A stretch of 64,000 nucleotides of DNA from Wenzhouxiangella sp. AB-CW3 (lineage in GTDB: Bacteria; Pseudomonadota; Gammaproteobacteria; Xanthomonadales; Wenzhouxiangellaceae). The notes beneath the pieces were generated by a model that saw only the letters and a program-made list of their open reading frames with translations, was not told where the DNA came from and ran no database searches. Each line of letters opens with the position of its first letter. Position 1 is the stretch's first letter. The position numbers and the translations under genes were made by a program. Where the stretch lies: assembly GCF_014725735.1 (NCBI RefSeq), contig NZ_CP061368.1, positions 1,565,225-1,629,224 on the forward strand, given 5' to 3'. Shown piece by piece: positions 45,465 through 54,499 of the stretch.

Positions 45465-46519
45465 TATCTCATTTTTTCCTGCAGCGTCTCCAGCGCGTCG
45501 GCTCCAGGATTGAGGTGCTCGAAGCCGGTATCGCGCAGTGGTTGCCGCGCCGTGCCGGAGAGCTGATGAAACTCGGGCAGGTCCTGATCCAGGTAGAGCA
45601 GGCCGGTGACGACCTTGCCTTCGGCGCGATGCCTTTCCAGGTACTCCAGCGCATGCGCCCGGTCGCCCGGGTCGTAGTCGGCTTCCAGCTTGCGGAAGCG
45701 GATGACCGAGTCATCGTGCAGCCTCACCGGCAGCTCTTCGCCTTCCTCGTAGTTGGCCTCAATGGCCTCGGCGGGCTCGACCAGGTCGGCGCTAGTAACC
45801 GACTCGTGGTTTTCGCGTGTCCAGGCATAGCTCTTGGTCGAGCCCTCGTGATCGTTGAAGGTCACGCAGGGGCTGATGACATCGAGCACCGCGCAGCCGG
45901 GATGTGCCAGGCCGGCCTTGATCAACGGCACCAGTTGCTGCTTGTCGCCGGAAAAACTGCGGGCGGCAAAGCTGCCCCCCAGCGAAATGGCCGCGGCCAC
46001 CGGGTCGATGGCCTGCTGGCGGTTCTCGATGCCGGCCTTGCTCTTGCTGCCGGGATCGGCCGAGGCCGAAAACTGCCCCTTGGTCAGTCCGTAGACACCA
46101 TTGTTTTCGATGATGTAGAGCAGGTTGAGGTTGCGGCGAACGGCATGGGCAAACTGTCCCATGCCGATCGACAGCGAGTCGCCATCGCCGGATATGCCCA
46201 CGGCAATCAGATCGCGGTGCGCCGCCAGCGCACCGGTGGCCACCGAGGGCATGCGCCCGTGCACGGAGTTGAAGCCGTGGGCGCCACTGAGGAAATAGGC
46301 CGGAGTTTTGGACGAACAGCCGATGCCCGACATCTTGATGACCTGCTCGGGCTTGATGGACAGCTCCCAGAAGGCCTGCACCAGTGCGGCAGTGACCGAG
46401 TCGTGACCGCAGCCGGCACACAGTGTCGACATGCCCCCTTCGTAGTCGCGTATCGTCAGGCCCAGCGGGTTGCGTCGCTGACCGGCCCACTCAACTTTCG
46501 GCTTCCTGATGAAGCTCAT
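45464..46519 (-). CDS. korB: 2-oxoacid:ferredoxin oxidoreductase, beta subunit
   Basis: A 351-residue thiamine-pyrophosphate subunit. The cluster/TPP motif STLCAGCGHDS and GDGDSLSIGMGQFAHAVRRN with IIENNGVYGLTKGQ is diagnostic. With the alpha subunit it would oxidise 2-oxoglutarate or pyruvate to an acyl-CoA, reducing ferredoxin. Its start overlaps the end of the alpha gene by 4 bases. Confidence 0.92.
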   Translation of the reverse strand: MSFIRKPKVEWAGQRRNPLGLTIRDYEGGMSTLCAGCGHDSVTAALVQAFWELSIKPEQVIKMSGIGCSSKTPAYFLSGAHGFNSVHGRMPSVATGALAAHRDLIAVGISGDGDSLSIGMGQFAHAVRRNLNLLYIIENNGVYGLTKGQFSASADPGSKSKAGIENRQQAIDPVAAAISLGGSFAARSFSGDKQQLVPLIKAGLAHPGCAVLDVISPCVTFNDHEGSTKSYAWTRENHESVTSADLVEPAEAIEANYEEGEELPVRLHDDSVIRFRKLEADYDPGDRAHALEYLERHRAEGKVVTGLLYLDQDLPEFHQLSGTARQPLRDTGFEHLNPGADALETLQEKMR

Positions 46520-48342
46520 GCCACGGCCTCCTTGCGAATATGGTTTCGTATGCGCTTGCTGACGGCATCGGACGGGATGGGCAGCCCGTTGTAGTGCAGG
46601 ATGGACACCAGTTTCCCGGGATCGACATCCGTTTCCAGTTTCAGCAGGGAGCGCATCTGTCCGTCACGATTCTGTTCAACCACGAACACCGTGGCGTGGT
46701 TGTCGAGAAACTCGTGGACCTCGTCGCTGAAGGGAAACGCCCGCAAGCGGAGATAGTTGGCGTGGATGCCATTCCCGGCCAGCTGATCCAGCGCCTCGAC
46801 CACGGCGCCGTGCGAAGAACCGTAGGCGATGATGCCGATATCCGTGTGATGTCCACTGTCGATGCTGACCGGGGCCGGTACCATGCCGCGCGCGGTTTCC
46901 CACTTGGTCAGCAGGCGGTCGACCACCTCCTGGTACTCGCTGGCGTCCTCGGTATAGCCGCCCAGCCGGTTATGGCCCGAGCCGCGCACGAAGTAAGCCC
47001 CCTTGCGATGAGAACCGGGCAGGGTTCGGTAGGGTATGCCGTCGCCGTCGACATCATCGAAGCGATGGAAGGCTTCCAGTTCCTCGAGCTCCTCGGCACT
47101 GAGGATCTTGCCGCGCTCGGGGCGGTAGTCGTCGTCCCAGGTCAGTTTCGGGACCATCCAGTCGTTCATACCGATATCCAGGTCCGAGAGCACGAATACC
47201 GGGGTTTGCAGTTGGTCGGCCAGGTCGAAGGCGGCGACCGACAATTCAAAGCACTCGCGTGGATCGGCCGGTAGCAGCACCGGGTGGCGGGTATCGCCGT
47301 GCGAGCAGTAGGCCGTGGCCATCAGGTCGCATTGCTGGGTGCGCGTGGGCATGCCGGTCGAGGGGCCGACACGCTGCACGTCGAAAAACACCGCCGGTAT
47401 CTCGGTGTAGTAGGCAAAACCGATGAACTCGCCCATCAGCGAAATGCCGGGTCCGGATGTCGGCGTGAAGGCCCGGGCCCCTGCCCAGCTGGCGCCGACG
47501 ACCATGCCGGCGGCAGCCAGTTCGTCCTCGGCCTGGATGACGCAATAGCGTTTTTCTCCGCTGTCCGGATCGGTCCGGTAACGCTTGCATAGCGATTCGA
47601 AGGCATCCATCAGCGAGGTCGAGGGCGTGATCGGATACCATGCGCCCACGGTGGCCCCGGCGTAGAGGCAGCCCAGGGCCGCGGCCTGGTTGCCGTCAAT
47701 CAGAATGTGATCGTTGGTGCCGTTCATCGCTTCGGCCCTGACCGGCAGCGGGCACTCGAAGTGCTCGCGCGCGTAGTCATGGCCCAGGGCAATGGCCTGC
47801 ATATTGGGTTCGATGAGCTTCTTCTTGGCGGCAAAGGTTTCTTCGATGAGCCCGCGGACCACATCGCCGTCAATATCCATCAGTGCACACAGGGCGCCGA
47901 CATAGGCGATGTTCTTCATCAGGATGCGCACGCGGGCCGGGGCGAAGTGGCGATTGACCATGTCGGCCAGCGGAATGCCGATCAGGTGCACATCCTCGCG
48001 TGCCAGTTGCCCGTCGCGCGGCCAGCTTGAGTCATAGATCAGGTAGCCGCCCGGGCTGACCTCGGCCAGGTCCTGCTGGTAGGTCTGGGCATTCATGGCC
48101 ACCATCATGTCAACGCGTCCGGTACGAGCGTTGTATCCGGAATGATTGGCACGGATCTCGTACCAGGTGGGCAATCCCTGGATGTTGGATGGAAACAGGT
48201 TCTTGCCGGTCACCGGGATGCCCATGCGAAACAGGGCCTTCATCAGCAGGGTGTTGGCCGAGGCCGAACCGGTGCCGTTGACAGTGCCGATCTTGATGAC
48301 GAAGTCGTTGATGTGGTGGGGGGTTGAATCAGCTCCGGGCAC
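46516..48342 (-). CDS. korA: 2-oxoacid:ferredoxin oxidoreductase, alpha subunit
   Basis: A 608-residue fused gamma-alpha subunit. The N-terminal gamma domain includes KIGTVNGTGSASANTLLMKA and SGYNARTGRVDMMVAMN; the alpha domain has DGNQAAALGCLYAGATVGAWYPITPSTS and GPGISLMGEFIGFAYYTEIP. Together with KorB it forms an anaerobe-type 2-oxoacid oxidoreductase. The gene lies 57 bases downstream of its electron-transfer partner on the same strand. Confidence 0.92.
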   Translation of the reverse strand: MPGADSTPHHINDFVIKIGTVNGTGSASANTLLMKALFRMGIPVTGKNLFPSNIQGLPTWYEIRANHSGYNARTGRVDMMVAMNAQTYQQDLAEVSPGGYLIYDSSWPRDGQLAREDVHLIGIPLADMVNRHFAPARVRILMKNIAYVGALCALMDIDGDVVRGLIEETFAAKKKLIEPNMQAIALGHDYAREHFECPLPVRAEAMNGTNDHILIDGNQAAALGCLYAGATVGAWYPITPSTSLMDAFESLCKRYRTDPDSGEKRYCVIQAEDELAAAGMVVGASWAGARAFTPTSGPGISLMGEFIGFAYYTEIPAVFFDVQRVGPSTGMPTRTQQCDLMATAYCSHGDTRHPVLLPADPRECFELSVAAFDLADQLQTPVFVLSDLDIGMNDWMVPKLTWDDDYRPERGKILSAEELEELEAFHRFDDVDGDGIPYRTLPGSHRKGAYFVRGSGHNRLGGYTEDASEYQEVVDRLLTKWETARGMVPAPVSIDSGHHTDIGIIAYGSSHGAVVEALDQLAGNGIHANYLRLRAFPFSDEVHEFLDNHATVFVVEQNRDGQMRSLLKLETDVDPGKLVSILHYNGLPIPSDAVSKRIRNHIRKEAVA

Positions 48343-48399
48343 GATGATGATCTCTTCCTCTGGAGTATCGGGTAGTGCAAACGGTTGTGTTCACGAACA

Positions 48400-50208
48400 T
48401 CAGCCTGTTTTCTGCTGGCGGCATGGCATGACGTCGTGATCGCGGGCATAGGGGATGTCGACAAAGGATTTCTGCATATCCCAGGCCGCCGTCGGGCAAC
48501 GTTCGGCGCACAATCCACAATGCAGGCAGACGTTCTCGTCCTTGACCATCAGGCGACCGGTCTGCTCGAGCTGCTCGGAGATAAAGATCGGCTGCTCGGT
48601 GTTGTCCGCCGGGGCCGTCAGCTTCTGCCGCAGGTTGTCTTCGTCGTCGGCTCCGGGCGTGATGGTCAGGCACTGGGTTGGACAGATGTCGATACAGGCA
48701 TCGCATTCGATGCACAGCTTGTCGAAGAACACGGTCTGGATGTCGCAATTGAGGCAACGCTCCACCTCGCAGGCGGTCTGCTCGGAGGTAAAGCCCAGCT
48801 CGACTTCGGTATCGATTTGGCGGAAGCGCTCGGTCAGCGGCACGTGCTCCATCTGGCGCCGGGCAGCCGGTTCGAAGTCGTTGGAGTAGCTCCACTCGTG
48901 AATGCCCATCTTGCGAGTCGACAGCTTGACCGTGCGCGGCAGGCGTTCGGTCACCGGCTTGTCATGCACGTAGTTGTGAATCGAGATAGCGGCCTGGTGA
49001 CCGTGCTCCACGGCCCAGATGATGTTCTCCGGGCCGAAGGCGGCATCACCGCCGAAAAACACGCCGGGCAGGGTGGACTGATAGGTCTCGCGATCGACCA
49101 CCGGTTCGTCCCACTCGTTGAACTCGATGCCGATGTCGCGCTCGATCCAGGGAAATGCCGTTTCTTGGCCAATGGCAAGAATGACATCGTCGGCTTCGAT
49201 GAAGGTTTCCTCGACCACCCGACTGTCAGTGATGTGCCCGTCCTCGATGTCGTACTCCATCACCTCGAAGCGCATGCCTTTCAGCTGTCCATTTTCGACC
49301 ACGAATTCCTTGGGCGAGTGGTTGATCATGATCTCGACCTGCTCTTCCTCGGCATCCTCCAGCTCCCAGTCGGATGCCTTGAAGAACTGGCGTGGCTTGC
49401 GCGCCATGACCTTGACGTCGTTCGCGCCCACGCGCAGGCTGGTGCGGCAGCAGTCCATGGCCGTGTTGCCCACGCCGATGATCAGCACCTTCCGGCCGAT
49501 TTCTTTTGTGTGGCCGAACGCCACCGACTCAAGCCATTCGATGCCGATGTGGATGTTGGCATCACCTTCTTCGCGGCCGGGCAGGTTCAGTTCCTTGCCC
49601 TTCGGTGCGCCAGAGCCGACAAAGACCGCATCGTATCCCTCCGCCAGCAGCGCCTTCATGCTGTCGACGGGTGAGTTCAGACGCAGGTCCACGCCCATGT
49701 CGACGATGTAGCCGATTTCCTCGTCGAGCACTTCCGCCGGCAGGCGGAAAGCCGGAATGTTGTAGCGCATCAGGCCGCCGGGCACGTCCAGCCGCTCGAA
49801 TATGGTGCACTCGTACCCCAGGGGCATGAGATCGTTGCACACGGCCAGGCTGGCGCAACCGGCCCCGATCAGGGCGATGCGCTTGCCGTTCTTCTTCTCC
49901 GGGATGGTCGGCAGGCGCGAGCGGATATCTTCCTTGTGGTCGGCCGCCACACGCTTGAGCCGGCAGATGGCGACCGGCTTTTCATCCACGCGCCCGCGCC
50001 GACAGGCCGGTTCGCAGGGACGATCACAGACCCGGCCGAGAATGCCCGGGAAGATATTGGATTCGCGATTGACCATGTAGGCGTCGGTGAAACGCCCCTG
50101 TGCGATCAGGCGGATGTATTCGGGAATGTCGGTGTGGGCGGGGCAGGCCCACTGGCAGTCCACCACGCGGTGGAAGTACTCACTGTCGCCGGTCTCGGTC
50201 GGCTTCAT
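48400..50208 (-). CDS. FAD/Fe-S electron-transfer protein for the KOR (GltD-like)
   Basis: A 602-residue protein with a GltD-like N-terminal Fe-S region (HRVVDCQWACPAHTDIPEYI, CDRPCEPACRRG), two Rossmann domains (ALIGAGCASLAV, LIIGVGNTAMDC), and at the C-terminus two ferredoxin-like clusters (CIECDACIDICP and CLHCGLCAERCP). It very likely moves electrons between NAD(P)H and the ferredoxin coupled to KorAB. The order of this gene, korA and korB is an operon. It starts 69 bases before its stretch of palindromes. Confidence 0.88.
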   Translation of the reverse strand: MKPTETGDSEYFHRVVDCQWACPAHTDIPEYIRLIAQGRFTDAYMVNRESNIFPGILGRVCDRPCEPACRRGRVDEKPVAICRLKRVAADHKEDIRSRLPTIPEKKNGKRIALIGAGCASLAVCNDLMPLGYECTIFERLDVPGGLMRYNIPAFRLPAEVLDEEIGYIVDMGVDLRLNSPVDSMKALLAEGYDAVFVGSGAPKGKELNLPGREEGDANIHIGIEWLESVAFGHTKEIGRKVLIIGVGNTAMDCCRTSLRVGANDVKVMARKPRQFFKASDWELEDAEEEQVEIMINHSPKEFVVENGQLKGMRFEVMEYDIEDGHITDSRVVEETFIEADDVILAIGQETAFPWIERDIGIEFNEWDEPVVDRETYQSTLPGVFFGGDAAFGPENIIWAVEHGHQAAISIHNYVHDKPVTERLPRTVKLSTRKMGIHEWSYSNDFEPAARRQMEHVPLTERFRQIDTEVELGFTSEQTACEVERCLNCDIQTVFFDKLCIECDACIDICPTQCLTITPGADDEDNLRQKLTAPADNTEQPIFISEQLEQTGRLMVKDENVCLHCGLCAERCPTAAWDMQKSFVDIPYARDHDVMPCRQQKTG

Positions 50209-50298
50209 CTATACGGCTCCTGGTGAGCGAAAAGACCTTTTCGCTCAAGCATACCGAAATCGTGGGCGGGGGGCTAGAAAATGGGGGGATGCGGGAAA

Positions 50299-50327
50299 GA
50301 AAAAACCCCGCTTGAAGCGGGGCTTTT
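50299..50327 (-). terminator. Terminator for the damaged tRNA copy
   Basis: On the minus strand CCCCGCTT-CA-AGCGGGG then TTTTTTC, about 10 bases past a tRNA-Ser CCA end at 50334. Confidence 0.75.
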
Positions 50328-50333
50328 CAATGA

Positions 50334-50439
50334 TGGCGGAGAGGGAGGGATTGCTGCGCCCGCTAAGGCGGGCTTGCCCTTCGGGCTGAAGTGCTGCGCA
50401 CTTCAGCGAGCTCACCGCGCTACGCGCGGTTCGGTTCGA
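50334..50439 (-). pseudogene. tRNA-Ser 3' end with 84-nt T-loop insert
   Basis: Only the last part of a tRNA-Ser remains: the 3' T-arm strand and acceptor with encoded CCA (CCCTCCCTCTCCGCCA), joined to the 84-nt insert (50353-50436) and a TTCGAACC end. Beyond it is unrelated sequence, so the tRNA body is lost. The insert has hairpins CTGAAGTGC-GCA-GCACTTCAG and GCCC-GAA-GGGC, and shares its ends with those in the full-length damaged copies. Confidence 0.8.
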
Positions 50440-50478
50440 ACCGGGGTTCTCATCCGTGATCCCCCTCACCACGATCAT

Positions 50479-50508
50479 TAAAAAACCCGCCACGAGGGCG
50501 GGTCTTTT
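50479..50508 (-). terminator. Terminator of tRNA-Ser(GCT)
   Basis: Minus strand GACCCGCC-CTCG-TGGCGGG then TTTTTTAATG, 6 bases beyond the tRNA CCA end. It is a near copy of the terminator after the TGA gene. Confidence 0.85.
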
Positions 50509-50513
50509 AATGA

Positions 50514-50606
50514 TGGCGGAGAGGGAGGGATTCGAACCCTCGATACGGGTATAAGCCGTATACTCCCTTAGCAGGGGAGCGCCTTCAGCCACTCGGCCAC
50601 CTCTCC
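50514..50606 (-). tRNA. tRNA-Ser (anticodon GCT)
   Basis: A 93-nt class II tRNA: acceptor GGAGAGG/CCTCTCC, anticodon loop CTGCTAA (GCT), a long variable arm (TATACGGCTTATACCCGTATC), T-arm GAGGG-TTCGAAT-CCCTC, and encoded CCA. The minus-strand flank has TACAAT about 13 bases upstream as a possible -10 box. Confidence 0.96.
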
Positions 50607-50682
50607 GTCTAAACCGTATTGTAGCCGCCAAACGCTGGCGGTTTGTTTGTCCCTTTCGACCCGGGCGGCACTTGCGCGCCGC

Positions 50683-50849
50683 GAGAGGGAGGGATTGCTG
50701 CGCCCGCTTTCAGCGGGCTTGTCCTTCGGACTGAAGTGCTTCGCACTTCAGCGAGCTCGCCTGCGGCTCGGTTCGAACCCTCGATACGGGTATAAGCCGT
50801 ATACTCCCTTGAGCCAAGGGAGCGCCTTCAGCCACTCGGCCACCTCTCC
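50683..50849 (-). pseudogene. tRNA-Ser(GCT)-like copy 1 with 77-nt T-loop insert
   Basis: The acceptor 5' strand, D-arm, anticodon stem and variable arm match the intact gene, but the anticodon loop is 9 nt (TTGGCTCAA) instead of 7 (CTGCTAA). A 77-nt insert (50697-50773) interrupts the T-loop at the usual position; it contains CTGAAGTGC-GAA-GCACTTCAG, GTCC-GAA-GGAC and GCCCGCT-GAA-AGCGGGC. The 3' end stops at CTCTC followed by a GCGGC/GCCGC hairpin. The TACAAT promoter region of the intact gene is copied upstream. Confidence 0.9.
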
Positions 50850-50925
50850 GTCTAAACCGTATTGTAGCCGCCAAACGCTGGCGGTTTGTTTGTCCCTTTC
50901 GACCCGGGCGGCACTTGCGCGCCGC

Positions 50926-51092
50926 GAGAGGGAGGGATTGCTGCGCCCGCTTTCAGCGGGCTTGTCCTTCGGACTGAAGTGCTTCGCACTTCAGCGAGCT
51001 CGCCTGCGGCTCGGTTCGAACCCTCGATACGGGTATAAGCCGTATACTCCCTTGAGCCAAGGGAGAGCCTTCAGCCACTCGGCCACCTCTCC
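50926..51092 (-). pseudogene. tRNA-Ser(GCT)-like copy 2 with 77-nt T-loop insert
   Basis: The same as the preceding copy shifted by exactly 243 bases (insert 50940-51016). It carries the same 9-nt anticodon loop and a single further base change next to the anticodon stem (AGAGCC for AGCGCC on the plus strand), otherwise almost identical. The two are therefore recent tandem duplicates. The 189 bases from 51093 to 51281 hold the original upstream flank and no gene. Confidence 0.9.
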
Positions 51093-51281
51093 GTCTAAAC
51101 CGTATTGTAGCCGCCAAACGCTGGCGGTTTGTTTGTCCCTTTCGACCCGGGCGGCACTTGCGCGCCTTCATGCCCCTGTCATCAAGGCGCGCAAGGATAA
51201 CCCCGAATTGGTTTCGGGTAAAGGCCCCGGCTGATAGAATGTCACGAGACGATTCGGAGCAGGAATTCCAAGGAGCATCAG

Positions 51282-51872
51282 TTGGAAGAGACGGGCAAGG
51301 GCAGTGCGCGACGCGGGACACGCGGCCTCGATTTTTTTCGTGGCTTTCTCAGAAGCCCGGAGCAGGTCGGCTCCATCATTCCCAGTTCACGCTTCCTGGA
51401 GCGACGGATTGTCAATGTTTCCGGGCTGGCCGACGCCATCACGGTGGTCGAGCTGGGCCCGGGGACCGGCGGGACCACCCGGGCTATTCTCGATGCGATG
51501 CGACCGGACGCGAAATTGCTGACCATCGAGCTCGATCCACAGTTTTCCAGCATCCTTGAGAGTATTGGTGACCCGCGCCTGCTGCCGCATACCGGCAGCG
51601 CGGCCGACCTGCCGGATATTCTGAAATCGTATGATCTGCCGGCACCCGACGTGGTGATTTCCGGCATTCCCTTCTCGACCATGCCGCGCGAGGTCGGCAA
51701 TGCCGTGCTCGAAGCCGTGCGCGACAGCCTGACACCCGGCGGGCGATTCGTGGCCTACCAGTTTCGCGGTCATGTCGGTCGCATGGGGCGCCCCATCCTG
51801 GGCGACCCGGAAGTCGAGCTGGAGCTGCTCAACGTACCGCCGATGCGCTTTTATCGCTGGTCGCGCCAGTAG
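51282..51872 (+). CDS. SAM-dependent methyltransferase, phospholipid-methyltransferase-like
   Basis: A 196-residue class I methyltransferase. FFRGFLRSPEQVGSIIPSSR is followed by the SAM-binding motif VVELGPGTGGTTRAIL and LLTIELDPQFSSIL, then VVISGIPFSTMP (motif IV). PmtA-like phospholipid N-methyltransferases have this short form, but an rRNA-type dimethylase is also possible. The start is TTG with AAGGAG 6 bases upstream; a shared terminator follows. Confidence 0.8.
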   Translation: MEETGKGSARRGTRGLDFFRGFLRSPEQVGSIIPSSRFLERRIVNVSGLADAITVVELGPGTGGTTRAILDAMRPDAKLLTIELDPQFSSILESIGDPRLLPHTGSAADLPDILKSYDLPAPDVVISGIPFSTMPREVGNAVLEAVRDSLTPGGRFVAYQFRGHVGRMGRPILGDPEVELELLNVPPMRFYRWSRQ

Positions 51873-51930
51873 AACCTCTCTGTGTTGCGGGCTGCCGGCA
51901 GCCGATGCGGTGGCCGGATCCGGAAAAGTA

Positions 51931-51966
51931 AACGGCCGGTCGTGTGATGACGACCGGCCGTTTTTT
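51931..51966. terminator. Bidirectional terminator
   Basis: AACGGCCGGTCGT pairs with ACGACCGGCCGTT around a GTGATG loop, with TTTTTT on the plus strand and a TTTT-like run on the minus strand. It separates the methyltransferase from the convergent mgtE. Confidence 0.85.
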
Positions 51967-51985
51967 CATGACACCGGATTCCCGG

Positions 51986-53347
51986 TCAGGCCGCGGCCGC
52001 CAGGACGTCGCTGAGCACTACCGTCGCAATCGAGAAGTAGATGATGATGCCGCCGATATCCGCGATCGATGTGATCAGGGGCGCACTCGCTGTGGCCGGG
52101 TCGAGCTTGAAGCGGGTCAGCAGGAACGGCAGCAGCATGCCCACCATCGAGCCGAACGTCACCACGCAGACCATGGCCAGTGAGGTGACCAGGGCAATTT
52201 CGTAGCCGCCCCGGTAGAAGCCGATCAGCGAGACGGCCAGGCCCATGCTCACACCCAGGGCGACGGCCACGCCGAACTCCTTGGCCCATAGCCTGAACCA
52301 GTCGCGCAGATGAACATCGCCGGTGGCCAGGGCGCGCACCATCAGGGTGGCCGACTGCGAGCCGGCATTACCCCCGGAGTCCACGATCAGAGGCAGGAAG
52401 AACACGAGAACAATCACCGCCTCGATGGTTTCCTCGAAGTGCGCGATGGCCTCCCCGCCGAACAGATTCATGAAGACCAGGATCAGTAGCCAGCCGACGC
52501 GCTTGCGGTAGAGCAGTGAAGGGCTGGCGTCTTTCAGAGAGATGTTGAGTGCGCCGGCACCACCGATCTTATGGAAGTCCTCGGTGATCTCCGCCTCGGC
52601 CACGTCCATGATGTCGTCGACGGTGACAATGCCCAGCATCACGCCGTTGCGGTCGGTGACTGCCAGGGTATTGATGTCGTAGTGCTGGATGACCTGCACG
52701 GCTTCCTCGCGGTCGGCAGAGGCCTGAACCGAGTAAAACTCGCCGTCCATCAGTTTTTCGACCTTCGCATCCTGCCGAGCCAGAATCAGTTCTTTGAGGC
52801 GAATGGCATCAACCAGGTGGCCGCGTTCATCGGTCACGAACACGAAGTTCACCGTCTCGCCGCGGTCGGCCTCGTGACGGATATGGTCAAGTGAGCGTGC
52901 CACCGTCCAGTCCGGCCGGATCGACACGAAGCGTGGGGTCATCAGTCGACCGATCGATTCCTCTGGATAGCCCAGGAGTTTCAGCGACTGCTTGAGATCC
53001 TCGGGAGCGAGCAGCTTGAGCTGGTTCTCGAGCTCTTCCTTGGACAGGCTCTCAAGGAACGCGGTCCGGTCATCGGGCAGCAGCTCGTGCAGGATTCGCC
53101 GCGATTCACCGGTTGACAGAGCTTCGAGCAGGTCGCGCTGCTGCCCTTTGCCGAGGTATGAGAAGGTGTCGGTCTGCCGTTCTTCCGGAAGGATGCGCAG
53201 TAGCCGGGCTTGCTCGTCAACATCAAGCTGCCCCATGGCCTCGGCGATGTCCTGTACGGGCATGCCGTCGAGGGTTTCGGCCACTTCCTTCTGCTTGTCC
53301 AGGCGCAGCAGGGCGATGAGTTCGATGATTGCACCTTTTTCAGCCAT
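51986..53347 (-). CDS. mgtE: Magnesium transporter MgtE
   Basis: A 453-residue MgtE. A helical N domain (about 1-125), two CBS domains (about 130-250, LMTPRFVSIRPDWTV and LMDGEFYSVQASAD) and five membrane helices from about 280. The selectivity-filter region contains LPLIVDSGGNAGSQSATLMVRALA. The CBS domains close the pore when internal Mg2+ is high. I see no magnesium riboswitch in the 128 bases upstream. Confidence 0.95.
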   Translation of the reverse strand: MAEKGAIIELIALLRLDKQKEVAETLDGMPVQDIAEAMGQLDVDEQARLLRILPEERQTDTFSYLGKGQQRDLLEALSTGESRRILHELLPDDRTAFLESLSKEELENQLKLLAPEDLKQSLKLLGYPEESIGRLMTPRFVSIRPDWTVARSLDHIRHEADRGETVNFVFVTDERGHLVDAIRLKELILARQDAKVEKLMDGEFYSVQASADREEAVQVIQHYDINTLAVTDRNGVMLGIVTVDDIMDVAEAEITEDFHKIGGAGALNISLKDASPSLLYRKRVGWLLILVFMNLFGGEAIAHFEETIEAVIVLVFFLPLIVDSGGNAGSQSATLMVRALATGDVHLRDWFRLWAKEFGVAVALGVSMGLAVSLIGFYRGGYEIALVTSLAMVCVVTFGSMVGMLLPFLLTRFKLDPATASAPLITSIADIGGIIIYFSIATVVLSDVLAAAA

Positions 53348-53475
53348 GATGGCTACTCCTCAGGTATTTCCGTAGTGTTCTTGTCCCCCGCCGAACTGGC
53401 GGGATGGATCGATCTGTATCAGGCGGGTCGTCCGACCCTGCGCCAGGCACCGAGTCGGCCCCTGTGTGCCTGGCC

Positions 53476-54156
53476 TCAGAAGGCAAAAGCCAGTCCGACG
53501 GTGACAAACCAGTCGTTGTCGTCACCGGTCAGCTCCTGGCCAACTGCAATATCAAGGTGTTCCACCGGGCCGCCCAGTGGCGTGCGCAGGCCAAGCTGGG
53601 CCTCGGTTTCGGCGTCGGCGCCTTCTCGATAGACCTGGCCGATGACGGTCAGGCGCTCGAATGCGTCCCATTCGACGGCGCCCCCGAGGTATCCGCGATC
53701 CCGGCTGGTTTCGCCGCGCTCGTGGATCCAGCCCAGGTTGCCGTGCAGGGTGATCGGGGTATCGGACAGCACGTAGCTGAATGGCACGTTGACAAGCCAG
53801 TCTGCGACTTCGCCGCCTTCGTAGCCGGCATGAACCATGATTGCGGCGCCCATCTGACCGCTGGCCAGGGGTTCGAGCTGGTACTTGATCTGCGGCTCGA
53901 AACGATTGCTGCTGACGCCGTCTTCATCCAGATGCTGAAACTCAGCAATCAGTTCCACCGGAAGGCTCCCGGGGCGCCAGAATGCCGAAAAGGCCGACTC
54001 GGAGTTGTCGCTGTCGAGCACTGTATGCCAGAGCTCGGCGCCGAATTCCCGTGGGTCGGGAAGGTCGGCATCGTCGACGGGGTAATGCCCGCCCACCGAC
54101 CAGGCGGTGACCGGCAGACACAGCAACAGAACAGGAATCAGTCTGGATATTCTCAT
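53476..54156 (-). CDS. Predicted outer-membrane beta-barrel protein
   Basis: A 226-residue protein with a signal peptide (about 1-20, RLIPVLLLCLPVTAWS), alternating hydrophobic strands and a terminal phenylalanine (GLAFAF), as in outer-membrane barrels. It recalls proteins annotated as copper-resistance or transporter-like barrels, but I cannot name it. The ATG that begins MRISRL is used; a longer frame is possible. Confidence 0.75.
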   Translation of the reverse strand: MRISRLIPVLLLCLPVTAWSVGGHYPVDDADLPDPREFGAELWHTVLDSDNSESAFSAFWRPGSLPVELIAEFQHLDEDGVSSNRFEPQIKYQLEPLASGQMGAAIMVHAGYEGGEVADWLVNVPFSYVLSDTPITLHGNLGWIHERGETSRDRGYLGGAVEWDAFERLTVIGQVYREGADAETEAQLGLRTPLGGPVEHLDIAVGQELTGDDNDWFVTVGLAFAF

Positions 54157-54499
54157 TGCCTTAACCTCGTTGGTGCTGTTCATGGCGACAATGACAGCCA
54201 GGCAAGGTCGACGCCGTCAGCAGCATGTACCCGTTGCATACCCCGCAGGCTCCACGGCGAACGCGCAGGCTGGCGCGCCGGCGCGGGGCGGTAAACGAGT
54301 CAGGGTGCTCGGGTGGGGGCGGCAGTCCGGCATGAGTCTTCGCCAGGCTGCCCGGGGAAACAGACAGGCTAGTGAAGACGCACTCGCGAACAACCGTCGC
54401 TGATTCGGTGACGACTCAAAACCTGCCTCCCATGCTTGCTGAAAACGGGTTCAAGTATAGCGGTCGAGCCTGTACTGTCAAGGAAGCGCCGGGCAAAGT
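54157..54499. other. Noncoding stretch upstream of rpsF
   Basis: I see no gene, repeat or RNA structure here that I can support; short frames lack ribosome-binding sites. Confidence 0.5.

Noticed and set aside
48385-49674. 429-codon frame antisense to the FAD/Fe-S protein
   Set aside because: The minus-strand protein has complete Rossmann and Fe-S motifs.
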